From Candidatus Aminicenantota bacterium (GTDB lineage Bacteria; Acidobacteriota; Aminicenantia; Aminicenantales; JAFGAV01): 7,313 nt of DNA. The stretch covers positions 1 through 7,313 of the forward strand of contig VGJG01000075.1 in NCBI GenBank assembly GCA_016867615.1. The letters are read 5' to 3'. The notes beneath the pieces are model-generated. The model made no database searches and was not told the DNA's origin. It saw only the letters and a list, made by a program, of their open reading frames with translations. Each line of letters opens with the position of its first letter. Position 1 is the first letter of the stretch. This document shows positions 1 through 5,616 of this stretch, one piece after another. The position numbers and the translations under genes are program-made.

Positions 1-2
1 TC

Positions 3-617
3 GCCGACCCATTTGAGCAGCCCGTCCACGAAGTGACGATCTCCAAGGGGTTTTATATCGGCCGCTACGAGGTCACTCAGGCGCAGTGGCAGGCGCTCAT
101 GGGAGACAATCCGAGCTCCTTCCAGGGACCGCAGAACCCCGTGGAGCAGGTCCATTGGAACGACTGCCGGAATTTCCTCGCCCGGCTCAAATCGAAATTG
201 AGCGGCCTGACCCCGAGGCTGCCCACGGAGGCCGAATGGGAATACGCCTGCCGCGCCGGGAGCACGGGCGCCTATCATTTCGGCGACAGGGCCGCCGACC
301 TGAAAGCCTATGCCTGGTACGAAGCGAATTCCAAGAAGACGACGCATCCGGTCGGGGGGAAGCTGCCCAACGCCTGGGGCGTTTACGACATGCACGGCAA
401 CGTCTACGAATGGTGCGCCGACCTGTATGACGGAAGCTATTATCTCTCCGTGACGGGGGAGAACCCCCAGGGTCCGAGCGAGGGAGCGGGCCGCGTGGCC
501 CGCGGCGGCGCCTGGAGCTTCTATGCCCAGAACTGCCGGTCGGCGAAACGTTTCTGGAACGAGCCCGGATATAAGTTCTCCAACCTGGGTTTCCGCGTCG
601 TTCTGGAATTGCCCTGA
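3..617 (+). CDS. SUMF1/FGE-sulfatase-domain protein, 5' partial
   Basis: The reading frame is open from the left edge, so this is the C-terminal 204 residues of a longer protein; the GTG at 33 is internal and not a convincing start. The sequence shows the hallmarks of the SUMF1/formylglycine-generating-enzyme fold: FYIGRYEVTQAQWQALMG near the start, RLPTEAEWEYACRAGS in the middle, MHGNVYEWCADLY (NVYEW in place of the more usual NVWEW), then RGGAW and a terminal NLGFRVVLE. Family members oxidise a sulfatase cysteine to formylglycine, or act as non-catalytic or unrelated C-type-lectin-like domains. After RGGAW there is only one cysteine (NCRSAKR), which aligns with the conserved structural CRSA/CAAR cysteine. 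The copper-binding catalytic cysteine pair of true FGE is absent. I therefore infer an SUMF1-like domain protein, not a sulfatase activator. Any N-terminal signal peptide or partner domain lies outside the window. Confidence 0.9.
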   Translation, partial: ADPFEQPVHEVTISKGFYIGRYEVTQAQWQALMGDNPSSFQGPQNPVEQVHWNDCRNFLARLKSKLSGLTPRLPTEAEWEYACRAGSTGAYHFGDRAADLKAYAWYEANSKKTTHPVGGKLPNAWGVYDMHGNVYEWCADLYDGSYYLSVTGENPQGPSEGAGRVARGGAWSFYAQNCRSAKRFWNEPGYKFSNLGFRVVLELP

Positions 618-690
618 CGCGGACCCGCCGGCAGGAGGCCGGACTGGCCCGGACGCAGGGCGTTGTTTGTTTGGATTTTTAAGGCCAAAA

Positions 691-721
691 TTGTTAATTA
701 AACGACGGCCTTGATTAATAT
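691..721 (+). promoter_or_regulatory. Possible sigma70-type promoter for tRNA-Arg
   Basis: An AT-rich island (about 661-730) in otherwise GC-rich DNA lies just upstream of the tRNA. TTGTTA at 691-696 could be a -35 box. A -10 box is less clear: ATTAAT at 714-719 gives a 17-bp spacer, and TAATAT at 716-721 gives 19 bp. Either would start transcription a few bases before the tRNA 5' end. An inverted repeat AAGGCC (681-686) / GGCCTT (707-712) spans the same region and could alternatively be part of a weak transcript end for the preceding gene. Confidence 0.35.
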
Positions 722-734
722 TATTTCATAGCCC

Positions 735-807
735 GCGCCCGTAGCTCAGCGGATAGAGCGATGGACTTCGAATCCAAAGGTCGGGGGTTCAAATCCCTCC
801 GGGCGCG
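735..807 (+). tRNA. tRNA-Arg, anticodon UCG
   Basis: A full cloverleaf can be drawn by hand. The acceptor stem GCGCCCG (735-741) pairs with CGGGCGC (800-806) over all seven bases, with discriminator G807. The D stem is GCTC (744-747) with GAGC (756-759). The anticodon loop CTTCGAA (766-772) carries TCG at 768-770. The T arm is GGGGG (783-787), loop TTCAAAT, then CCCTC (795-799) with one G-T pair. Anticodon UCG reads CGA and probably other CGN arginine codons. CCA is not encoded (the next bases are CTT), so it must be added after transcription. The top pair of the anticodon stem (A761 and A777) is an A-A mismatch, leaving four pairs. Confidence 0.96.
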
Positions 808-825
808 CTTCTTATTTTAATGAAG

Positions 826-862
826 AAAAAAAGCCGACAGAGCGGGAGGCCGCTCTGTCGGC
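826..862 (-). terminator. Intrinsic terminator of the barrel gene
   Basis: A perfect 13-bp stem, GCCGACAGAGCGG (833-845) with CCGCTCTGTCGGC (850-862), closes a 4-base loop. Read on the minus strand it is followed directly by seven T residues (832 to 826), the classic rho-independent arrangement, 25 bases after the stop of the minus-strand gene. No T-run follows on the plus strand. It is therefore oriented for the barrel gene, although the hairpin also lies just past the tRNA and could act as a barrier to tRNA read-through. Confidence 0.92.
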
Positions 863-887
863 GCGTGACCCTGACTTCGGATGAGAG

Positions 888-1913
888 CTAGAACAGGTCG
901 AAGAGGATGAACAGCGAGATGCTCAAGCCGAATGAGTTGAAATTGACGGCGCCCAGCCTCAAATTCTTGTAGTTGGACCCCGAGGGCTGGTCCTCATAGA
1001 TCCACATGTTGGCGAAATTTCCCTTGAGGGTGGAGTCGTAGTATTCGTAGAACCACAACGATCCCGATTCGCTGCCCGACCCCGAAGCGCTGACGTTGTA
1101 AATCTGGCCGTAAGTTTCCACCGATACTTTTTCGGAAAAGCTCCAGTCATAATTGTAATCGCCCGTCCAGTTCTTGAAGTTCACGAAGCGCCCGAACATT
1201 TCGAAAGCGATTCCCACGGCCCGGGAGAAATTGATCTTCAGGCCGGCGCCGCCCTGAAAGCCCAGGGCGTTGGCTTTGGCCGTTTCGGCGATGGTGTCGT
1301 TGTACTTGATCGTCCAATCGGTTATGTCGATATAGTACCAGGAGGTGTCGTAATACTTGTCATTAAAATCGTAAGTATAATCGTGGCTGAACCTGCCCAT
1401 ATAGAATCCCAGTCCGCCGAAGCCGTAGAAGGTCATGCCGCCCATGGGCATGAAAAAATAGAAGTTGACCGGGATGGCGAAAGCGCTCGTCTTGAAGTCG
1501 TGGGTGTACTCGTTCTTGATATCTTGATACCACGTCCCCCACCAGGGCGACCCGGAATCCTGGTAATTCAACGAATAATCGCCCTTGCTTCCCAAGGAGA
1601 GATAGCCGAATCCCAGACTGACGCCGAAATTCCGGCCGAAGCCCAGGATGACATCGAAATTGAAGTTGCCGGCAAAGGGCGCTTTGTTCCAGGTAAAGGA
1701 CGAATCGTAGCCTTCTGTCCCCCAGTCCGCCGTCCAGGCTTCTCTTCCCAGGCGAACTTTTTCGATGTCGCCGCCGCCGTTGAAAAGCAATCCCGCGCCG
1801 CCCCCGAGCTTGAAGCCGAGCTTCATCTGGCCGGAGGCTGTTTCCGCCGTGCCCAGGATGAGCAATAAGCCCAGCAGAGACACGCCCAAGAATCCGAACG
1901 CATTTTTCCTCAT
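888..1913 (-). CDS. Putative outer-membrane beta-barrel protein
   Basis: This encodes 341 residues. The ATG at 1913 is chosen because GAGGAGG lies at 1920-1926, seven bases upstream, and because the protein then begins with a textbook signal peptide: MRKN, then a hydrophobic stretch VSLLGLLLIL, then a likely cleavage region TAETASG at about residues 22-28. An upstream in-frame ATG at 1982 would add 23 residues read through the promoter and is rejected. The mature part alternates Gly- and aromatic-rich stretches, has many Tyr, Trp and Asp residues, contains a Ser/Gly-rich loop, and ends in ISLFILFDLF. A terminal Phe after alternating hydrophobics is typical of BAM-assembled barrels. I infer an eight- to twelve-stranded outer-membrane barrel. 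Its ligand or function is not recognisable. It stands alone, with its own promoter and terminator. Confidence 0.8.
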   Translation of the reverse strand: MRKNAFGFLGVSLLGLLLILGTAETASGQMKLGFKLGGGAGLLFNGGGDIEKVRLGREAWTADWGTEGYDSSFTWNKAPFAGNFNFDVILGFGRNFGVSLGFGYLSLGSKGDYSLNYQDSGSPWWGTWYQDIKNEYTHDFKTSAFAIPVNFYFFMPMGGMTFYGFGGLGFYMGRFSHDYTYDFNDKYYDTSWYYIDITDWTIKYNDTIAETAKANALGFQGGAGLKINFSRAVGIAFEMFGRFVNFKNWTGDYNYDWSFSEKVSVETYGQIYNVSASGSGSESGSLWFYEYYDSTLKGNFANMWIYEDQPSGSNYKNLRLGAVNFNSFGLSISLFILFDLF

Positions 1914-1954
1914 GGATACCTCCTCTTTGAATTGATGTTGCCTCTTGAAAAGAT

Positions 1955-1982
1955 ATTTAACACAATATTCCAAATAAATCAA
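1955..1982 (-). promoter_or_regulatory. Probable sigma70-type promoter of barrel gene
   Basis: On the minus strand TTGATT (1982-1977) is followed, after 16 bases, by TTAAAT (1960-1955). The segment is strongly AT-rich compared with the flanking genes. Transcription would start near 1948, giving a leader of about 35 bases before the ATG at 1913. This position supports the shorter start of the barrel protein. Confidence 0.5.
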
Positions 1983-2016
1983 AGTTATTTTTATGCGGCG
2001 GTCAAATCCGCAGCCC

Positions 2017-2046
2017 TTGACTTCTCACGAATCCATTCAATATATT
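2017..2046 (+). promoter_or_regulatory. Probable sigma70-type promoter of the dehydrogenase gene
   Basis: TTGACT (2017-2022) and TATATT (2041-2046) are separated by 18 bases, each differing from consensus at one position. Transcription would start near 2053, giving a short leader that carries the AAGAGGAGG ribosome-binding site at 2072-2080. It points away from the barrel gene promoter, so 1914-2089 is a divergent regulatory region. No clear operator palindrome was seen between the two. Confidence 0.6.
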
Positions 2047-2089
2047 TGACCCAGTCATCATCATTTTTGTCAAGAGGAGGCGCGCACGC

Positions 2090-3325
2090 ATGAAAATCCT
2101 TGTGTTCGGAGGTTCGGGAGCCATCGGCCGGGCCGTGACCTACGACCTGGCCGGCGACGGAAAAGTCGCGCAGATCGGTATCGTGGGGCGCCGCCGCGCC
2201 GCTCTGACCGAGACGGCCCGTTGGGTCCGGTCGGACAAGGTCAAACTCCATCCCCTGGACATCCTGGACAAGCCCAGGACGAAATCCCTCATGGGCAAGT
2301 ACGACGTGGGCGTCATCGCCCTTCCCGACCGCCGGACGAGCTACCGTCTCATCGAGAGCGCGGTCGAGGCCGGCTTTCACATCGTCGACATGCTCGAGGA
2401 ATACCATCGCCGGCCGGACGCCTATGAGATCGAAGGCCTGATCAAGAAGAAAAATATGACCCTCAACCGGTACGGCGACTGGATCCACGAGACGGCCTTA
2501 AAAAACGGAGCCACGTTCTTGGACGGCATGGGTTTCGCTCCCGGGATAAGCAACGTCACCGTGGGGGAGGGCATCCGCAAGCTCGACCAGGCCGAGTCGG
2601 CCGTGGCCCGCGTGGGCGGGATCCCCGACAAGGAGGCGGCCCGCAAACACCCCCTGCGCTATATGATCACCTGGGCCTTCGAGCATGTCCTGCGCGAGTA
2701 CATGGTCAAACTGTTCGTCATCAAGAACGGCCGGGTAGTCGAGGTCGAGGCGCTCACGGACAGGGAGCGGTTCCGCTTCGAAAAATTCGGAAAGAACGAG
2801 GAGCTCGTCTGCGCCGTCACGCCCGGCATGCCCAGCTTCATCTTCACCCGGACGGGGCTCAAGGAGTTCGCCGAGAAGACCGTCCGCTGGCCCGGCCATT
2901 ACGAGGGCGTGGACACGCTCAAGGAGTGCGGGCTGCTGGACATCGAGCCGGTCAGGCATGGAGCCGTCAAGGTCGTGCCCCGTGAGTTCCTGCTGACCCT
3001 CATCCGGCCGAGGCTCAAGCCCCGCAAGGGCGACACCGACGTGTGCGTCATGTACAACACGGTCCTCGGGACGAGGGGCGGGCGAAAGACGAAAATCGAG
3101 TACTTCATGTGGGACGCCGCCGACCCCAAGACGGGTCTTTCCTCCATGGCCAGGGTGACGGGATTCCCCGTGGCGATCTCGGCCCGCTACATCGCCTCGG
3201 GAGACATAAAACAAAGGGGCATCGTCGCCCCCGAGGACGCGATCTCGGGCGCTCTTTATGACAGGTTCATGGCCGACCTGAAGGCTCGGAACATCAACAT
3301 CCTCGAGGAGATCAAGCCGGCTTGA
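2090..3325 (+). CDS. Saccharopine dehydrogenase-like NAD(P)-binding oxidoreductase
   Basis: This encodes 411 residues, a usual length for the saccharopine dehydrogenase/reductase family. The start follows AAGAGGAGG by nine bases. An N-terminal Rossmann motif GGSGAIG (residues 7-13) follows the first strand, MKILVF. The GRRR at 33-36, after the second strand, hints at NADP(H) preference. The catalytic-domain landmarks are DGMGFAPGISN (145-155), the family's D-G-x-x-PGI-type segment, then KTVRWPGHY (263-271) and a late GIVAPED (377-383). Family members interconvert saccharopine, lysine and 2-aminoadipate semialdehyde, or catalyse related polyamine or opine-type reductive condensations. No neighbouring lysine-biosynthesis or lysine-degradation gene is visible, so the substrate cannot be assigned. 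The protein is probably cytoplasmic. The 82-base spacer before the deaminase gene shows no clear terminator, so co-transcription is possible. Confidence 0.88.
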   Translation: MKILVFGGSGAIGRAVTYDLAGDGKVAQIGIVGRRRAALTETARWVRSDKVKLHPLDILDKPRTKSLMGKYDVGVIALPDRRTSYRLIESAVEAGFHIVDMLEEYHRRPDAYEIEGLIKKKNMTLNRYGDWIHETALKNGATFLDGMGFAPGISNVTVGEGIRKLDQAESAVARVGGIPDKEAARKHPLRYMITWAFEHVLREYMVKLFVIKNGRVVEVEALTDRERFRFEKFGKNEELVCAVTPGMPSFIFTRTGLKEFAEKTVRWPGHYEGVDTLKECGLLDIEPVRHGAVKVVPREFLLTLIRPRLKPRKGDTDVCVMYNTVLGTRGGRKTKIEYFMWDAADPKTGLSSMARVTGFPVAISARYIASGDIKQRGIVAPEDAISGALYDRFMADLKARNINILEEIKPA

Positions 3326-3407
3326 CGGGCGCAGCCGCCCCCGCCGGGACAAGGGACGCCTCGGGGCCGAACGGCCTGGAAGGAGCGCCGTTTCCGGAGG
3401 GAGGGGA

Positions 3408-3980
3408 ATGAAGCGTCGAACGACGGGAGCGAAACTCGAACTCCCCGCCTGGGCGAGGGAAGTATTGCGCCCCGATAAGGCCTATCCCGGCGACCGGGAC
3501 AAAATGGCCTTGGCCGTCCGCCTCTCGGAGCTCAACGTGCGGCGCGGAACGGGCGGCCCCTTCGGCGCGGCCGTCTTCGAGGATCCGGGCGGGCGCCTTC
3601 TCTCCGTCGGCGTCAACGCCGTTCTCGTGAACCGGTGCTCGCTCGCCCACGCAGAGATCATGGCCCTGGCCGCGGCCCAGCGCAGGATGCGCAGGCACCG
3701 ACTGAATGGACGGTCCGGACGGCAAGTTGTCCTGGCCTCCTCGGCGCAACCCTGCCTGATGTGCCTGGGCGCGATCCTCTGGGCGGGCGTGGACAGAATC
3801 CTTTACGCCGCCCGAGGCACAGACGTCGAGCGCTTGACCGGGTTCGACGAAGGCCCTCTTCCCCGGGACTGGCGAGGCGAGCTCCGCCGCCGCGGCATCC
3901 GCGTCGAGGGAGTTCTCATGAGGCGGGAGGCTTGCCGCGTCCTCCGGATGTACAGGGAAAAAGGCGGGCCGCTCTACTGA
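3408..3980 (+). CDS. Nucleoside/guanine deaminase-like protein (CDA fold)
   Basis: This encodes 190 residues. It carries the zinc-dependent cytidine/deoxycytidylate deaminase signature: HAE at residues 81-83 (His ligand and catalytic Glu) and PCLMC at 115-119 (two Cys ligands). GGPFGA at 49-54 before the HAE and GAILWAGVDRILYAA after the PCxxC resemble bacterial guanine deaminases (GuaD type) more than TadA, and a GFDEGP segment follows. The usual Glu before PC is Gln here (SSAQPC). The family hydrolytically deaminates a nucleobase or nucleoside; the exact substrate is not readable. The N-terminal 30 residues (basic, then LPAWAREVLRP) precede the canonical fold. A purine-rich GGAGGGAGGGGA ends next to the ATG at 3408, a tight but acceptable ribosome-binding site. 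The gene probably ends at the hairpin at 4035-4059. Confidence 0.88.
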   Translation: MKRRTTGAKLELPAWAREVLRPDKAYPGDRDKMALAVRLSELNVRRGTGGPFGAAVFEDPGGRLLSVGVNAVLVNRCSLAHAEIMALAAAQRRMRRHRLNGRSGRQVVLASSAQPCLMCLGAILWAGVDRILYAARGTDVERLTGFDEGPLPRDWRGELRRRGIRVEGVLMRREACRVLRMYREKGGPLY

Positions 3981-4034
3981 GCTTGCCCGACCCGATCCGT
4001 CCCGATTCGCGGGCGATGAGGCGGCTCCGGACCG

Positions 4035-4059
4035 GCAACGGCCCGCGGGGTTGCTTTTT
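4035..4059 (+). terminator. Possible weak intrinsic terminator after deaminase gene
   Basis: GCAAC (4035-4039) pairs with GTTGC (4050-4054), an inner CC/GG pairing stacks on it after a two-base bulge, and TTTTT runs to 4059. This would separate the deaminase transcript from the ubiquitin-like operon. The stem is short and bulged, and its 3' arm overlaps the proposed -35 box of the next promoter. Confidence 0.45.
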
Positions 4060-4078
4060 CCTCCGAGTGGTATAGAAT
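4051..4078 (+). promoter_or_regulatory. Probable promoter of the ubiquitin-like operon
   Basis: TTGCTT (4051-4056) and TAGAAT (4073-4078) are spaced by 16 bases; the -10 lies in an AT-rich TATAGAAT patch within GC-rich DNA. Transcription would start near 4085, about 33 bases before the GTG start of the ubiquitin-like gene. If correct, the ubiquitin-like, E1 and JAB genes, and probably the membrane gene, form one transcript independent of the deaminase. Confidence 0.5.
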
Positions 4079-4117
4079 GACAACGCTATTCGGAGTCCGG
4101 GGTATGGAGGCCTGCCG

Positions 4118-4390
4118 GTGTCCTACATCACCATCGAGATCCGCGACCTCTTCGGCAACAAATCCGACCGCGTCGAAGTCCCCGACGACGTGGCCGTCAA
4201 CAGGCTCCTGGTCGTGCTCGTCGAGCGGCTGAATTATCCCCGCTTCGACGCCACGGGCGGGCAGCTTCTGAGCTACCGCCTCCACCACATCGGAACGCAG
4301 AAACAGCTCCTCGACGAACTGACGCTCGCCGCCTCCGGCGTGCGCGACGGCGACGCCCTGAGGCTCGTCCCGGAGATCACCGCCGGTTGA
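4118..4390 (+). CDS. YukD-like ubiquitin-like protein ending in Ala-Gly
   Basis: This encodes 90 residues. The GTG start is preceded by TATGGAGG (4103-4110) at seven bases. The sequence fits a beta-grasp ubiquitin-like fold of the YukD/EsaB type: first strand YITIEIRD (3-10), second strand around DRVEVP (17-22), helix AVNRLLVVLVERL (26-38), then a strand SYRLHHI (52-58), a tL-type turn (DELTL, 66-70), and GVRDGDALRLVPE (74-86). It ends in ITAG with the stop codon directly after Gly90. A C-terminal glycine already exposed is what an E1 would adenylate, and no propeptide needs removal. The assignment rests heavily on context, since an E1-like enzyme and a JAMM protease follow immediately. I infer a protein modifier or an E1-activated carrier. 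A structural YukD protein of a secretion system is an alternative, but no WXG100 or EssC-type gene is visible here. Confidence 0.82.
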   Translation: MSYITIEIRDLFGNKSDRVEVPDDVAVNRLLVVLVERLNYPRFDATGGQLLSYRLHHIGTQKQLLDELTLAASGVRDGDALRLVPEITAG

Positions 4391-4398
4391 AGCTTCCC

Positions 4399-5616
4399 AT
4401 GACGGACGCGCTGCGGATCGACTCGCCCGGGGCCGGGGAGCGCGACCGGTTCTCACGCTTCAAGCTCATCCGCTGGTGGGAACAGGAGCGCCTCGACCGG
4501 GCCCGGATCGTGGTCGTCGGCGCGGGCGCGCTGGGCAACGAGATCCTCAAGAACCTGGCGCTCCTCGGCGCGGGCCGCATCTTCCTCGTGGACTCGGACA
4601 GCATCGAGATGTCCAACCTCTCCCGCTCCGTCCTCTTTCGGGAGGAGGATACGGGGCGGAGCAAAGCCGAGGTCGCGGCCCGGTCGGTCCGGGACATCTA
4701 CCCCGGAGCGCGCGTCCGCTGGCTCCAGGGCGACGTCCTGACCGACGTCGGCCTGGGCGTTTTTATCTGGGCGGACATCACCCTCGCCGGACTGGACAAC
4801 CGCGAAGCCCGCCTGTTCCTGAACCGCGCCGCCCGCCGGGCCGGACGTCCCTGGATCGACGGGGCGATCGAGCAGCTCAACGGGCTGGCCCGGGTCTTCC
4901 TCCCGGGCGGGGGTCCCTGCTACGAGTGCACGCTCGGGCAGGCCGATTGGGACATCCTCCGCGCCCGGCGGTCGTGCAATTTCTTGTCGCGCGAGGACAT
5001 GCTCCTCGGCCGCGTGCCGACCACCCCCACCTCGGCCTCGGTCATCGCCGGGCTCCAGTGCCAGGAAGCGGTGAAATACCTCCACGGCCTGGAAGTGCTC
5101 GCCGGCAAGGCGTTTCTCTTCAACGGCCTGACTCATGAATCCTACGTCGTGGGCTACGAGCGCAAGCCGGACTGCTTCAGCCACGAGGAGCCCTTTGCCT
5201 GGACGGCCCTCGGCCGCAAGGCCTCGGAGACGACGCTGGCCGCGCTGCTCGAGACCGTTCGGCGCGACCTCGGCCCGGAGGCCGTCGTGGAGTTCGGCCG
5301 GGACGTCGTCCTGGGGCTTCAGTGCGTCCCCTGCGGGACGTTCGAGCCGGTCTTCAGGCAGATCCGGAGCGTCACCGAGAAGGAAGCGGCTTGCCCCGCC
5401 TGCGGCCTCGTCCGCAACCCGAAGCTCGCCCACGGCCTCGACGGCCGGGAGGATTTCCTGGGAAAGACCGTCGCCGAATTCGGCATCCCGCCCTTCGACC
5501 TTGTCACCGGCCGGAGGGGGAGGGAGGAGCGGGCTTATCTGTTCGACGCCGACGCGCCCTCCGTCCTGGGCCCCGCCTGGGAGGAGGGCGACCTGAGCCC
5601 GAGGAGCGCGCCATGA
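4399..5616 (+). CDS. E1-like ThiF/MoeB-family ubiquitin-activating enzyme
   Basis: This encodes 405 residues from the ATG at 4399; an in-frame TTG at 4387 overlapping the Ubl stop would add four residues and cannot be excluded. The adenylation domain is complete: RFSRF (17-21), GAGALGNE nucleotide-binding loop (41-48), VDSD (64-67), SNLSR with Asn73 and Arg76, Lys89 in GRSKA, and GLDN with Asp133. These match the ATP and magnesium positions of ThiF, MoeB and E1. CYEC (Cys174, Cys177) starts a zinc site that CFSH (Cys259, His262) could complete. Cys193 in RRSCNF lies in the crossover-loop region before VPTTPTSASVIAGLQCQEAVK and is the best thioester candidate. A second CxxC pair, 309/312 and 332/335, looks like a separate zinc ribbon in the C-terminal extension. 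The expected role is adenylating the Ubl C-terminal glycine and passing it to a thiol. The stop overlaps the JAB start (ATGA), implying translational coupling. Confidence 0.92.
   Translation: MTDALRIDSPGAGERDRFSRFKLIRWWEQERLDRARIVVVGAGALGNEILKNLALLGAGRIFLVDSDSIEMSNLSRSVLFREEDTGRSKAEVAARSVRDIYPGARVRWLQGDVLTDVGLGVFIWADITLAGLDNREARLFLNRAARRAGRPWIDGAIEQLNGLARVFLPGGGPCYECTLGQADWDILRARRSCNFLSREDMLLGRVPTTPTSASVIAGLQCQEAVKYLHGLEVLAGKAFLFNGLTHESYVVGYERKPDCFSHEEPFAWTALGRKASETTLAALLETVRRDLGPEAVVEFGRDVVLGLQCVPCGTFEPVFRQIRSVTEKEAACPACGLVRNPKLAHGLDGREDFLGKTVAEFGIPPFDLVTGRRGREERAYLFDADAPSVLGPAWEEGDLSPRSAP

Noticed and set aside
628..642. Short hairpin CCGGC/GCCGG after the SUMF1-like gene as a terminator
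   Set aside because: The stem is only five pairs, and the T-rich stretch begins about 20 bases later, too far for an intrinsic terminator.
1914..1982. N-terminal extension of the barrel protein by 23 residues
   Set aside because: It would precede a good signal peptide and read through the promoter and the GAGGAGG ribosome-binding site.
2498..3352. Minus-strand open frame (284 codons) opposite the saccharopine dehydrogenase-like gene
   Set aside because: It is a shadow frame in GC-rich DNA. The sense strand has Rossmann and family motifs plus a good ribosome-binding site.
4453..5433. Long minus-strand open frame (326 codons) opposite the E1 gene
   Set aside because: It is a GC-rich shadow. 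The plus strand carries a complete set of E1 motifs, while the minus translation shows no recognisable domain.
5322..5612. N-terminal extension of the JAB protein by 97 residues
   Set aside because: It would lie entirely inside the E1 coding region and is rich in Arg, Pro and Gly as expected from an out-of-frame read. The ATG at 5613 has a ribosome-binding site and the typical ATGA overlap.
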